From positions 1 through 64,000 of the forward strand of contig NZ_MINI01000038.1 in assembly GCF_002906855.1 (NCBI RefSeq): a DNA stretch of 64,000 nt, given 5' to 3'. Each line of letters opens with the position of its first letter. Within the stretch, counting starts at the first letter, position 1. The position numbers were made by a program, and so were the translations under genes. The stretch comes from Pseudomonas putida (GTDB lineage: Bacteria > Pseudomonadota > Gammaproteobacteria > Pseudomonadales > Pseudomonadaceae). The notes under the pieces are model-generated. The model was not told where the DNA came from. It saw nothing but the letters and a program-made list of their open reading frames with translations, and searched no databases. Shown in pieces: positions 17,414 through 26,508 of this stretch.

Positions 17414-18817
17414 ATGCGTTGCCTGATGTTCGTTTGCCTGCTGATCTGCAGCCTGCCCTCATTTGCCCTCGATCGCTCGCGGGTCGAAGGTTACCTGTTG
17501 CCCAACGGGCTGCAGGTGATCCTGAAGTCCGGTTATGAGCGCGACCATGTGGCCATCCGCCTGGTGGTGGGCGTTGGCCTGGATGACTTCGACTGCGAGC
17601 AGAAGGAGTTGCCGCACCTGCTCGAACACCTGCTGTTCACCGGGATCGACGAGACCGGCGAAGGCGGCCTGGAAGAACGCCTGCAGAGCCTCGGGGGCGA
17701 GTGGAACGCCTTCACCAGCAGCGCCGACACCACCTTCGTCATCGAGGCGCCGGCACGCAACCAGCGCAAGGTGCTCGACCTGTTGCTGGCAATCGTCCGC
17801 GACACACGCATCGACGCCAAGGCCTTGGCCACGGCCAAGCGCATCATCGAGCGCGAGGATGGCGGCCACTATGGCCACCTGCAGCGCTGGCTCGACCGCC
17901 AGGACATCGGCCACCCGGCCAGCGACCAGCTGGCAACCGAACTGGGCCTGAAATGCCCTGAGCGCTCCAACGTCGCGGACATGACCCTGGAGCAGGTGAA
18001 AACCCTGCGGGATCACTGGTACGCCGCCAATAACATGACCCTGATCGTGGTGGGCGGCCTGGATCGCCTTTTGCCGGCCTATCTGGAGCGCACCTTCGGC
18101 GAATTGCCTGCTACCGAGCCAGAAGAGCGGCGCACCCTCGAAAGTATCAGCCAACAAGCAGAACAGCGCCGCGACCTGACCCGCGGCCTGCTGGGCGACA
18201 GCGTCAAGTTGCACTGGCTGTTCATCGAGCCGGTGCTGGACAGTGACCATCAGCAGACCCTGGACCTGCTGTCGCGCTACCTCGACTGGGCCGTATACGA
18301 CCAGCTGCGCCTGCGCAACGGCCTGTCGTATGGACCATCGGTACAGCGCGAAAGCTTTGGCGACAGCGGCATGCTCACCCTCAATGCCGACCTTGAGCGC
18401 GATGATATCGACCAAGCCGTAAAGCTGATGCAGCAACTGTTCGATCATTTGCGCAAGGACGGCCTCGACCCGGATACCTTCGCCCGCATCAAGGATGCCG
18501 CCGTGGCCAAGGAAAGCTGGAGCACCCAAGGCAACAGTGCGCTGGCCGATTATTACTGGGGGGCGCTGAACGACTACACCCACGGCCGCTTTGCCGACCC
18601 GGCGCGCAAGTTGCGCCAGGTGACGCTGGAAGAGGCCAACGCGGCCTTGAAGGAATTGCTCAAGGATCAGGGTTACCTGCGCATCGAAAAGCCGTTCCTG
18701 GGGTCTGACGAGCTTTATGGCCTGGTTGCCTTGCTGCTGGGGCTGATACTGGCGCTGGGGCTGCTGCGCTGGCGACGGCACAAACCGGAACGACCGAGTG
18801 GTGCTACACGGCAGTAG
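17414..18817 (+). CDS. M16 family zinc peptidase, exported and membrane-anchored
   Basis: 467 aa. Signal peptide at 1-18. The inverted zinc motif HLLEH (His68, Glu71, His72) of the pitrilysin/M16 family is intact, with a downstream glutamate near residue 146 (RIIERED) as the third ligand. The M16 C-terminal lobe follows. Unusually, the protein ends in one hydrophobic helix (about 438-457) and a basic RWRRHKP tail, so it is probably anchored in the inner membrane facing the periplasm. Most bacterial M16 proteins lack this tail. Substrate unknown. Confidence 0.87.
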   Translation: MRCLMFVCLLICSLPSFALDRSRVEGYLLPNGLQVILKSGYERDHVAIRLVVGVGLDDFDCEQKELPHLLEHLLFTGIDETGEGGLEERLQSLGGEWNAFTSSADTTFVIEAPARNQRKVLDLLLAIVRDTRIDAKALATAKRIIEREDGGHYGHLQRWLDRQDIGHPASDQLATELGLKCPERSNVADMTLEQVKTLRDHWYAANNMTLIVVGGLDRLLPAYLERTFGELPATEPEERRTLESISQQAEQRRDLTRGLLGDSVKLHWLFIEPVLDSDHQQTLDLLSRYLDWAVYDQLRLRNGLSYGPSVQRESFGDSGMLTLNADLERDDIDQAVKLMQQLFDHLRKDGLDPDTFARIKDAAVAKESWSTQGNSALADYYWGALNDYTHGRFADPARKLRQVTLEEANAALKELLKDQGYLRIEKPFLGSDELYGLVALLLGLILALGLLRWRRHKPERPSGATRQ

Positions 18818-18844
18818 TGAATCGGCGGTATCCTTTTGCCAGTA

Positions 18845-18924
18845 CCGGCCCTTTCGCGGGGCAAGCCCGCTCCTAGGGAAACGTGATTTCCTGTAGTTGC
18901 GGGCTTGCCCCGCGAAAGGGCCGG
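18845..18924. repeat. Inverted pair of REP elements
   Basis: The 26-base arm at 18845-18870 and its exact complement at 18899-18924 are separated by 28 bases. Each arm holds the GCGGGGCAAGCCCGC core of P. putida REP sequences. Such pairs are typical substrates of RAYT transposases and often lie between genes; no transposase is present here. Confidence 0.88.
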
Positions 18925-18955
18925 CACAGCCACCCAATACTTCCGTTGTAGACCC

Positions 18956-19978
18956 ATGCCCCCAATACCCCACTTCGTCCAGCGCGTCATCGAGCTGCTC
19001 AAACGCTACCCCGGCGTCATCGCACTCGGTGGTTTCCTCTCCGGTATCGGCAGCTTCATCCTGGTCGACCGCCAGGCTAGCCTGGCCAGCTGGATCGCCA
19101 TCATCATGCTGGTCAGCTGGGTCTGGCTGATGCTGGAAAACACCTTGACCGGCCTGTTCGCGCGCACCTTCAAGCGCGAAATTCCGCAGCCGCTGCTGCG
19201 CTATGCGACGCAGATGATCCACCAGGAAAGCCTGTTCTTCGTCTTGCCGTTCTTCTTCATCACCACCACCTGGAACAGCGGTCAGCTGGTGTTCACCGGC
19301 CTGCTTGGCGCCGCCGGGCTCATCTCGATCATCGACCCGCTGTACTACAAATGGCTGGCGCCACGGCGCTGGCTGTTCCTTGCGATGCACACCCTGACCC
19401 TGTTCGCCGCGCTGCTCACTGCACTGCCGATCATCCTGCACCTGACCACCGCACAAAGTTTCAAGCTGGCGTTGATTGCCGCCATGGTGCTGTCGTTCCC
19501 GAGCCTGCTCAGCAGCTTCCCGGTCACCACCTGGCGCCGCGGCGTGGCACTGGTGCTGGTGACCCTGGCGGTGGGCGGTAGTGGCTGGTTGCTGCGTTCG
19601 TGGGTGCCGCCGGCAACGCTGTGGATGACAGACGTGGCGGTGAGCACCGAAGTACTGAATCGCCAGCCCGGCGAATCGCTGGAGGAGATTGCCGCGAGCC
19701 GCATTCGCAGCAATGGCCTGTACGCCTACACCGCGATCAATGCACCACGGGGCCTGGACGAGCGCATCTACCACGTGTGGCAGAAAGACGGCCAGGAGGT
19801 CGATCGCATTGCCCTGGACATCCACGGCGGGCGCAAGGAAGGCTATCGTGCCTGGACCCACAAGCAGAACTTCCCGCCCAACCCGGTGGGCAAATGGCAA
19901 GTCCGGGTGCTGACCGAGGATGGCCAAGTGATCGGTGTGCTGCGCTTCAAGGTGGTGGACGACGCGCCCGCGCCGTGA
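18956..19978 (+). CDS. DUF5924 membrane protein with DUF2914 C-terminal domain
   Basis: 340 aa. About seven hydrophobic helices (residues 20-215) are followed by a soluble C-terminal domain of about 110 residues of the DUF2914 type (YHVWQKDGQEVDRIALDI, then WTHKQNF and KWQVRVLTEDGQVIGVLRFKV). DUF2914 has the character of an extracytoplasmic beta domain. I start at ATG 18956, just beyond the REP pair; the longer frame begins inside the repeat. No catalytic motif is visible and function is unknown. Confidence 0.8.
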   Translation: MPPIPHFVQRVIELLKRYPGVIALGGFLSGIGSFILVDRQASLASWIAIIMLVSWVWLMLENTLTGLFARTFKREIPQPLLRYATQMIHQESLFFVLPFFFITTTWNSGQLVFTGLLGAAGLISIIDPLYYKWLAPRRWLFLAMHTLTLFAALLTALPIILHLTTAQSFKLALIAAMVLSFPSLLSSFPVTTWRRGVALVLVTLAVGGSGWLLRSWVPPATLWMTDVAVSTEVLNRQPGESLEEIAASRIRSNGLYAYTAINAPRGLDERIYHVWQKDGQEVDRIALDIHGGRKEGYRAWTHKQNFPPNPVGKWQVRVLTEDGQVIGVLRFKVVDDAPAP

Positions 19979-20058
19979 CAGTGGCGAAGGACAGCACATA
20001 TTCAACAAACCGCTCCATGCCCGCTGCGCTATGATCAGCCTCTAGCCCAGCCGGATGC

Positions 20059-21192
20059 ATGGAGCCTATGACCACCCCCAGCGCCACACTGGACACCAGC
20101 TGCCAGCCGGCCTGCCTGCGGATTGCCGGTGACTGGACCCTGGCCCACTACGCCAGCCTCAGGCGCGACAGCGAACGCCTGCGCACGCAGTACGGCGCCG
20201 ATACCGCCGTCGACCTCAGCCAGCTGGGCCGCCTGGACACCGCCGGAGCCTCGCTGTTGGCCGAGCTGCTCGGCTCCGAGCGCCTCTCGCACTGCACCAA
20301 CGGCCTGCCTGAAGCTAGCCGCGCGCTGCTCAAGAATGTCTACTGCTCGGTGCAGGACTACTGCATCCCGATCAAGGGGCCCGAGCGCAACGTGTTGCTG
20401 GTGCTGCTGGAGCGCATCGGTTGTGCGGTCGGCACGCTGTGGCAGGACACCATGCAGCTGCTCGGCTTCCTCGGCCTGATCATCGAGACCCTGCTGCGCC
20501 GCTTGCTGCAGCCACACCGCTGGCGCGTCACCCCGGTGATCGCGCACATCGAGCAGACCGGGCTGGATGCCGCCCCCATCATCGCCTTGCTGACCTTCCT
20601 GGTGGGCGCCGTGGTGGCCTTCCTCGGTGCCACGGTGCTGGCCAATTTTGGTGCAACGGTGTTCACCGTCGACCTGGTAGCCTTCTCGTTCCTGCGCGAA
20701 TTCGCGGTGCTGCTGACCGCCATTCTCATGGCCGGGCGCACAGCCAGTGCCTTCACCGCACAGATCGGCTCGATGAAGGCCAATGAAGAGATCGACGCCA
20801 TCCGCACCCTGGGCCTCAACCCGATCGAACTGCTGGTGGTGCCGCGAGTACTGGCGCTGCTGATCTCGCTGCCGTTGCTGACCTTCGTCGCGATGATCTG
20901 CGGCATCGTCGGGGGTGCGGTGGTCTGCGCCCTGTCACTGGGTATCTCGCCGGCCATGTTCCTGTCGCTGCTGCAAAGCGACATCGGCGTGCAGCACTTC
21001 CTGGTCGGCCTGGCCAAGGCACCGGTCTTCGCCTTCCTGATCGCAGCCATCGGCTGCCTCGAAGGCTTCAAGGTCAGCGGCAGCGCCGAATCGGTCGGTG
21101 CCCACACCACCTCCAGCGTGGTGCAATCGATTTTCGTGGTCATCGTGCTGGATGCGGTGGCGGCACTGTTCTGCATGGAGATGGGCTGGTGA
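20059..21192 (+). CDS. MCE-system ABC permease (MlaE family) with N-terminal STAS-like domain
   Basis: 377 aa. Residues 1-95 resemble a STAS domain (LDTAGASLLAELLGSERL), and the rest is the MlaE/YrbE permease, with the conserved segment ANEEIDAIRTLGLNPIELLVVPR. The MlaFEDB system of E. coli uses a separate STAS protein, MlaB; here it seems to be fused to the permease. The gene leads an operon of permease, ATPase, MCE protein and lipoprotein, predicted to move lipids between inner and outer membranes. ATG 20059 is used; ATG 20068 is an alternative. Confidence 0.88.
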   Translation: MEPMTTPSATLDTSCQPACLRIAGDWTLAHYASLRRDSERLRTQYGADTAVDLSQLGRLDTAGASLLAELLGSERLSHCTNGLPEASRALLKNVYCSVQDYCIPIKGPERNVLLVLLERIGCAVGTLWQDTMQLLGFLGLIIETLLRRLLQPHRWRVTPVIAHIEQTGLDAAPIIALLTFLVGAVVAFLGATVLANFGATVFTVDLVAFSFLREFAVLLTAILMAGRTASAFTAQIGSMKANEEIDAIRTLGLNPIELLVVPRVLALLISLPLLTFVAMICGIVGGAVVCALSLGISPAMFLSLLQSDIGVQHFLVGLAKAPVFAFLIAAIGCLEGFKVSGSAESVGAHTTSSVVQSIFVVIVLDAVAALFCMEMGW

Positions 21193-21980
21193 GTGACCGG
21201 GAAGCAGTGATCGAGGCGCGGGGTATCTGCAATCGCTTCGGCAGCCAGGTGGTACACCAAGGCCTCGACCTGGCCTTGTACCGCGGCGAAATCCTCGCGG
21301 TGGTCGGTGGCTCGGGGAGCGGCAAGTCGGTGCTGCTGCGTAGCATCATCGGCCTGCGACGCCCCAACGAAGGGCAGGTCAAGGTATTCGGCGAAGACCT
21401 GGCCGGGATGCGTGAGGAACAACGTTCGCTGGTCGAGCGCCGCTTTGGCGTACTGTTCCAGAAAGGCGCGCTGTTCTCGTCGTTGACCGTCACTGAAAAC
21501 GTCGCCCTGCCGCTGATCGAGCATGCCGGCCTGTCGCGCGCCGATGCCGAGCACCTGGCCGGGGTCAAGCTGGCCTTGGCCGGCCTGCCCATCTCCGCCG
21601 CCGACAAGTACCCAGCCTCGCTCTCCGGCGGCATGATCAAGCGCGCAGCCCTGGCCCGTGCCCTGGCGCTGGACCCGGACATCCTGTTCCTCGACGAACC
21701 CACTGCGGGTCTCGACCCGATCGGTGCCGCCGCATTCGACCAGTTGATCCTGACCCTGCGCGATGCCCTCGGCCTGAGCGTGTTCCTGATCACTCACGAT
21801 CTCGACACCCTCTACACCATCACCGATCGCGTCGCCGTGTTGTCACAGAAGAAGGTCCTGGTCGCCGGCCCCCTGGCTGAGGTCGAGCAGACCAACGACC
21901 CCTGGATCCACGAATACTTTCACGGCCCACGCGGGCGCGCAGCCGAACACGCCGCCGCCAGCGCCGGGCAGGAGCGCTGA
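21189..21980 (+). CDS. MCE-system ABC transporter ATP-binding protein (MlaF-like)
   Basis: 263 aa ATPase. Walker A GGSGSGKSVLLRSI, signature YPASLSGGMIKRAALARAL and Walker B DILFLDEPTAGLDP are all intact. The LSGGM-x-KR form is typical of MlaF-type ATPases that partner MlaE. It starts at GTG 21189, overlapping the permease stop by four bases. It powers lipid transport by the adjacent permease and MCE protein. Confidence 0.92.
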   Translation: MSDREAVIEARGICNRFGSQVVHQGLDLALYRGEILAVVGGSGSGKSVLLRSIIGLRRPNEGQVKVFGEDLAGMREEQRSLVERRFGVLFQKGALFSSLTVTENVALPLIEHAGLSRADAEHLAGVKLALAGLPISAADKYPASLSGGMIKRAALARALALDPDILFLDEPTAGLDPIGAAAFDQLILTLRDALGLSVFLITHDLDTLYTITDRVAVLSQKKVLVAGPLAEVEQTNDPWIHEYFHGPRGRAAEHAAASAGQER

Positions 21981-21983
21981 ACA

Positions 21984-22922
21984 ATGGAAACCCGAGCTCA
22001 TCACGTCCTGATTGGCCTGGTCACCGTCCTGGTTGTGACCGGCGCCATGCTGTTCGGCCTGTGGCTGACCAAGTCCAGCGTCGACGACGCGTTCAAGGAT
22101 TACGAAGTGATCTTCAACGAAGCGGTCTCGGGCCTGTCCCGTGGCAGCCCGGTGCAATACAACGGCATCAAGGTCGGCGATGTCACCAGCCTGCGCCTGG
22201 ACCCGAAGGACCCGCGCCGGGTACTGGCCCGTGTGCGCCTGAGCGGTGACACCCCAGTCAAGGAAGACACCCAGGCCAAGCTGACCCTGGCCGGGGTCAC
22301 CGGCAACTCGTTCATCCAGCTCACCGGCGGCACGCCGCAGAGCCCGGAGCTCAAGGGCAAGGACGGCAAGCTGCCAGTGATAGTCGCCTCGCCGTCGCCG
22401 ATCTCCCGCCTGCTCAACGACAGCAGCGATCTGGTGACCAACATCAACCTGCTGCTGCACAACGCCACGCAGATGTTCTCGGACAGCAACATCGAGCACC
22501 TGAGCAATACCCTGGCCAACCTAGACCAGACCACTGGCGCATTCGCCAACCAGAACGGCGGTGTCAGCCAGGCGATCGCCCAGCTGGCCCAGGTCGGCAA
22601 GCAGGCCAACGCCACCCTGGCTGAAACCCAAGCGCTGATACGCAACGCCAACGGCCTGCTCGGCACCCAGGGCAAACAGGCCATCGGCAGCGCCGAGCAG
22701 GCCATGCAGTCGCTGGCCGAAAGCGCCGCGACCCTCAACAGCCTGCTGCAGGACAACCGCCAGTCCATCGACGATGGCGCCCAGGGGCTCAACCAGCTGA
22801 CCCCGGCCATCCGCGAGCTGCGCGAAACCCTGAACTCGCTCAAGGGCATTTCCCGGCGCCTGGAGGCCGACCCGAGCGGCTACCTGCTGGGCCGTGACAA
22901 CAACAAGGAGTTCCAGCCATGA
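21984..22922 (+). CDS. MCE-domain substrate-binding protein (MlaD-like)
   Basis: 312 aa. An N-terminal anchor helix (residues 8-28, HVLIGLVTVLVVTGAMLFGLW) is followed by one MCE domain (about 38-120: VSGLSRGSPVQYNGIKVGDV ... TGNSFIQLTGG) and a long C-terminal alpha-helical, coiled-coil region rich in Asn, Ala and Gln. The helix probably forms a periplasmic tube or bundle in a homohexamer. It is much longer than E. coli MlaD (183 aa) because of this extension. Start ATG 21984, three bases after the ATPase stop. Confidence 0.9.
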   Translation: METRAHHVLIGLVTVLVVTGAMLFGLWLTKSSVDDAFKDYEVIFNEAVSGLSRGSPVQYNGIKVGDVTSLRLDPKDPRRVLARVRLSGDTPVKEDTQAKLTLAGVTGNSFIQLTGGTPQSPELKGKDGKLPVIVASPSPISRLLNDSSDLVTNINLLLHNATQMFSDSNIEHLSNTLANLDQTTGAFANQNGGVSQAIAQLAQVGKQANATLAETQALIRNANGLLGTQGKQAIGSAEQAMQSLAESAATLNSLLQDNRQSIDDGAQGLNQLTPAIRELRETLNSLKGISRRLEADPSGYLLGRDNNKEFQP

Positions 22923-23542
22923 CCCCATCGCTGCGCCTGCTGGCCCTGGCAGCCACCCTGAGCCTGGCCAGCGCCTGCTCGATCCTGCCGAAGAGCGAGC
23001 CGGTGGATACCTACCGCCTGCCAGTCAACCAAACTAGCCATATCGCCAGCCCGATCGACTGGTCGTTGCGCCTGAACAAGCCGCTGGCCAGCGAAGTGCT
23101 GAGCGGGCCACGTATCGCCGTGATTCCCCAAGGCAATGTGATCAGCAGCTACAAGGGCGCCCGTTGGAGCGACCCTGTGCCGTTGCTGGTGCGTAACCGT
23201 CTGCTCGATGGTTTCCAGCGGGACGGCCGAGTGCAGCGGCTGAGCGCTGACGACAGCAACCTGCAGGCCGACTACGAACTGAGCGGCGAGCTGCAGGCGT
23301 TCCAGAGCGAGTATCTGCCGGGGGGCAAGGTGGAAGTGGTGATCCGCTACGACGCACGCCTGGTGCAAGGCCGCAGCCAGCGCATCCTCAGCAGCAAGCG
23401 CTTCGAAGTGCGCCAGCCACTGGCTGATACCCAGGTGTCAGCCGTGGTCGCCGGCTTTGGCGCGGCCAGCGATCAGCTGGTCGGGCAGGTGGTGAACTGG
23501 ACCGTGGCGCAAAGCGGCCAGGCTCAGGCGAAGAACCAGTAG
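22919..23542 (+). CDS. ABC-type transport auxiliary lipoprotein (PqiC-like)
   Basis: 207 aa. Signal peptide with lipobox LASAC (Cys20), so it is a lipoprotein, probably in the outer membrane. The remainder fits the ABC-type transport auxiliary family that partners MCE systems (GPRIAVIPQGNVISSYKGARWSDPVPLLVRNRLLDGF). It would be the outer-membrane end of the transport route. Its start overlaps the MCE gene (ATGA). Its last 19 bases overlap the end of the convergent SpmA-SpmB gene. Confidence 0.87.
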   Translation: MTPSLRLLALAATLSLASACSILPKSEPVDTYRLPVNQTSHIASPIDWSLRLNKPLASEVLSGPRIAVIPQGNVISSYKGARWSDPVPLLVRNRLLDGFQRDGRVQRLSADDSNLQADYELSGELQAFQSEYLPGGKVEVVIRYDARLVQGRSQRILSSKRFEVRQPLADTQVSAVVAGFGAASDQLVGQVVNWTVAQSGQAQAKNQ

Positions 23543-24753
23543 CAGACGCAGATGGCGGCGATTACACCGGACAGCTCGGCCAGCAAGGCACAGCCGACAG
23601 CATGGCGCACCCGCTGGATGCCGACTGCGCCGAAATACACCGCCACCACGTAGAAGGTGGTTTCGGTGCTGCCCTGAATGGTCGCGGCCACCAAGGCAGG
23701 GAAGCTGTCGACGCCGTGGGTCTGCATGGTTTCGATCAACATGGCCCGCGCCGCGCTGCCAGAGAATGGCTTGACCAACGCGGTGGGCAGGCCCTCGACG
23801 AAGCGGGTGTCCAGGCCCATCCAGTTGACCATGTGGCGGATTCCGTCCAAAGCCAGTTCGAGTGCGCCAGAAGCGCGCAGCACGCCCACCGCGACCAGCA
23901 TTGCCACCAGGTAGGGCAGCAGGCTCTTGGCCACATCGAAACCTTCCTTGGCACCTTCGACGAAGGTTTCGTACACCTGCACCCGCTTCAAAGCGCCAAT
24001 CACCAGAAACAGGATGATCACCCCGAACAACGTCAGGTTGCCAAGGATCGACGACAGGCTGGCCAACGCTGCGGCCGACAAGGTGCCCAGGAAAGCCATG
24101 AAGCCGCCCAGCAGCAGTGCACCGGGGATCAGATAGGCGAGCACCACCGGGTCCCACAGGCGCAGGCGCTGCATCACTGCCACCGACAGCAGGCCGACCA
24201 GGGTCGAGGCACTGGTCGCCAGCAGGATCGGCAGGAACACCAGGGTGGGGTCGGTGGCGCCCTGCTGGGCGCGGTACATGAAGATGGTCACCGGCAACAG
24301 CGTCAGCGACGAGGCGTTGAGCACCAGGAACAGGATCTGCGCGTTGCTGGCCGTGGTGCTGCTGGGGTTGAGCTCCTGCAGCGCGCGCATGGCCTTGAGG
24401 CCGATCGGCGTGGCGGCGTTGTCCAGGCCCAGGCCATTGGCGGCGAAGTTCATGGTGATCAGGCCCAGCGCCGGGTGGCCGGGCGGTACTTCCGGCATCA
24501 GGCGGGCGAACAGCGGCCCGAGCACCTTGGCCAGCCATTCGACGATGCCGGCTTTTTCGGCGATCTTGAGGAACCCCAGCCACAGGGTCAGGGTGCCGAA
24601 CAGCAGGACCATGACCTCCACCGACAGCTTGGCCATTGCGAAGATGCTCTCGACCATCGCGGCGAAGATGCCGGCATTGCCACCGATCAGCCATTGGGCC
24701 AGGGCGGAGACGGCCGCCACCAGGAAAAAGCCGAGCCAAAGGCCGTTGAGCAT
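23524..24753 (-). CDS. Fused SpmA-SpmB (nucleoside recognition) membrane protein
   Basis: 409 aa with about ten helices. The first half matches SpmA (MNFAANGLGLDNAATPIGLKAM), and the second half matches SpmB (LPYLVAMLVAVGVLRASGALE; IQGSTETTFYVVAVYFG). In Bacillus these are separate spore maturation genes; in non-sporulating pseudomonads the fusion is of unknown function, possibly a small-molecule transporter. I start at ATG 24753, which follows GGGGA; an in-frame start 177 bases further upstream gives a leader without membrane character. The 3' end overlaps the convergent lipoprotein gene. Confidence 0.85.
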   Translation of the reverse strand: MLNGLWLGFFLVAAVSALAQWLIGGNAGIFAAMVESIFAMAKLSVEVMVLLFGTLTLWLGFLKIAEKAGIVEWLAKVLGPLFARLMPEVPPGHPALGLITMNFAANGLGLDNAATPIGLKAMRALQELNPSSTTASNAQILFLVLNASSLTLLPVTIFMYRAQQGATDPTLVFLPILLATSASTLVGLLSVAVMQRLRLWDPVVLAYLIPGALLLGGFMAFLGTLSAAALASLSSILGNLTLFGVIILFLVIGALKRVQVYETFVEGAKEGFDVAKSLLPYLVAMLVAVGVLRASGALELALDGIRHMVNWMGLDTRFVEGLPTALVKPFSGSAARAMLIETMQTHGVDSFPALVAATIQGSTETTFYVVAVYFGAVGIQRVRHAVGCALLAELSGVIAAICVCYWFFA

Positions 24754-24864
24754 CCGCGTGTTCCCCCTGAGAAATGCCCGAATGATAGCGTATCGGGGCC
24801 CGTCACTGGCGACCGACATCCCTGTAGAAGCCGCTAAAAGCCTGGGCCATCCCACAAACAACAA

Positions 24865-24888
24865 AAAGCCCCGACAAGTCGGGGCTTT
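24865..24888 (-). terminator. Terminator of gltP
   Basis: AAAGCCCCGAC (24865-24875) and GTCGGGGCTTT (24878-24888) form a perfect stem with a two-base gap, flanked by A- and T-runs. It lies 20 bases downstream of the leftward gltP stop. Confidence 0.92.
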
Positions 24889-24907
24889 CTGGTTCAGCCG
24901 TTCAGGC

Positions 24908-26236
24908 TCAGCGTTTGGCGGCTTCGCCAACCAAGGCAGCTTCCTGCTTGTCCGCCATCAGCGAGGCGTAGTACTGCTCGCCCTTGGCGGCGTCGTACAT
25001 GCCTTCCCAACGCGCGATCACCAGGGCCGCCAGGGCGTTGCCGATCACGTTCAGGGCAGTACGCGCCATGTCCATGATGCGGTCGACACCGGCGATGAAG
25101 GCCAGGCCTTCCAGCGGGATGCCCACACTGCCCAGGGTCGCCAGCAGCACCACGAAGGACACGCCCGGCACGCCGGCGATGCCTTTGGAGGTGACCATCA
25201 GGGTCAGCACCAGCAGCAGCTGCTGGCTCCAGGACAGGTCGATGCCGTAGAGCTGGGCGATGAAGATGGCCGCGATGCTCTGGTACAGGGTCGAACCGTC
25301 GAGGTTGAACGAGTAACCGGTCGGCACCACGAACGAGCAAATCGACTTCGGCGCACCGTACTTTTCCATCTTCTCGATTACGCGCGGCAGCACGGTCTCG
25401 GAGCTGGAAGTGGAGTAGGCGAGGATCAGCTCATCTTTCATGATGCGCATGATCTTGATCACCGAGAAGCCGAACAGGCGTGCTACCAGGCCCAGCACCA
25501 TGAAGGCGAAGAAGGCGATGGCGAAGTACACCAGCAGCACCAGCTTGGCCAGCGGCAGCAGCGAGCTGAAGCCGAAGTTGGCAACGGTCACGGCGATCAG
25601 GGCGAACACGCCGATCGGGGCGTAGTTCATGATCATGTGGGTGACCTTGAACATGGTTTCCGACACGGCCTGGAAGGTCCGCACCAGCGGCTCGCGCAGG
25701 TCGGCCTGCAGGCTCGACAGGCCGAGGCCGAACATCACCGAGAAGAAGATGATCGGCAGCATTTCGCCACGCATCAGCGCTGCGAAGATATTCGACGGGA
25801 TCAGGTTCAGCAGGGTCTCGATGAACGCGTGCTCATGCTGCACTTCGGCTGCGGTGGCCTGGTACTTGGAGATGTCGACGGTACCCAGGGTACTCATGTC
25901 GATGCCGGCGCCCGGGTGGAACAGGTTGGCCAACACCAGGCCGACGACGATGGCGATGGTGGTCACCACCTCGAAGTAGAGGATGGTCTTCAGGCCGATG
26001 CTGCCCAGTTTCTTCGCATCGCCAACCCCGGCGATACCCACGATCAGCGACGAAATCACGATCGGGACGACGATCATCTTGATCAGGCGAATGAAGATGT
26101 CACCGGCGGGCTGGAGGACGTTGCTGATCCACCAGGCCTTTTCCGCGCTGAAGTGGTTCAGCAGCGCGCCGACTGCAACGCCCAGGAGCAGACCGATGAC
26201 GATCTGCCAGGCGAGGCTCAATTTTGCCTTCTTCAT
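24908..26236 (-). CDS. gltP: Glutamate/aspartate:proton symporter
   Basis: 442 aa member of the dicarboxylate/amino acid:cation symporter family. It has about eight helices and two reentrant loops. The substrate-site motifs are present: serine-rich STSSSETVLPRVIE, the GYSFNLDGSTLYQ loop and ITSKG-like MVTSKGIAGVPG near the C-terminus. GltP rather than DctA is favoured by the upstream TTCGG-N4-CCGAA site, the reported target of the acidic amino acid regulator AauR. I start at ATG 26236. The 5' untranslated region of about 190 bases is long. Confidence 0.87.
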   Translation of the reverse strand: MKKAKLSLAWQIVIGLLLGVAVGALLNHFSAEKAWWISNVLQPAGDIFIRLIKMIVVPIVISSLIVGIAGVGDAKKLGSIGLKTILYFEVVTTIAIVVGLVLANLFHPGAGIDMSTLGTVDISKYQATAAEVQHEHAFIETLLNLIPSNIFAALMRGEMLPIIFFSVMFGLGLSSLQADLREPLVRTFQAVSETMFKVTHMIMNYAPIGVFALIAVTVANFGFSSLLPLAKLVLLVYFAIAFFAFMVLGLVARLFGFSVIKIMRIMKDELILAYSTSSSETVLPRVIEKMEKYGAPKSICSFVVPTGYSFNLDGSTLYQSIAAIFIAQLYGIDLSWSQQLLLVLTLMVTSKGIAGVPGVSFVVLLATLGSVGIPLEGLAFIAGVDRIMDMARTALNVIGNALAALVIARWEGMYDAAKGEQYYASLMADKQEAALVGEAAKR

Positions 26237-26436
26237 GTCTTTACCCTTTGTTCTAGTGGTCACGGGTACCGACCGGAAAAGCGCGTAACAGAGCCGTTGG
26301 CAACGTCACGGGGAGCTTTTGGCTTCCGTCCGGGGACCTCGTGTAAGGACACCGCGAGCGAGCGACAGGGCGCTCGGGCCAGCGAAAAAGGCGGCAACTA
26401 TTGCGATGGGGAAGGCTGAAATCTAATGCCGGAAAC

Positions 26437-26451
26437 GCATACCCCATGCCG
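26437..26451 (-). promoter_or_regulatory. Candidate sigma-54 promoter of gltP
   Basis: Read leftward the sequence is CGGCATGGGGTATGC. The invariant -24 GG and -12 GC are spaced by exactly ten bases; agreement with TGGCAC-N5-TTGC is otherwise good. It lies 58 bases from the palindrome at 26509-26522, a normal distance for an enhancer-bound activator. Confidence 0.6.
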
Positions 26452-26508
26452 ATTCGGCATAGGCATTCAAGTCAAAATACGCCGCACGTAAGTCATTGAT
26501 TTATAACG

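Noticed and set aside
17459..20008. Long minus-strand open frame of 849 codons
   Set aside because: It is antisense to the M16 peptidase and DUF5924 genes, has a shadow-like composition rich in Gln, His and Arg, and crosses an inverted REP pair.
24245..26419. Long plus-strand open frame of 724 codons
   Set aside because: Antisense to the SpmA-SpmB and gltP genes; His/Gln-rich translation of a high-GC third-position shadow, with no domain.
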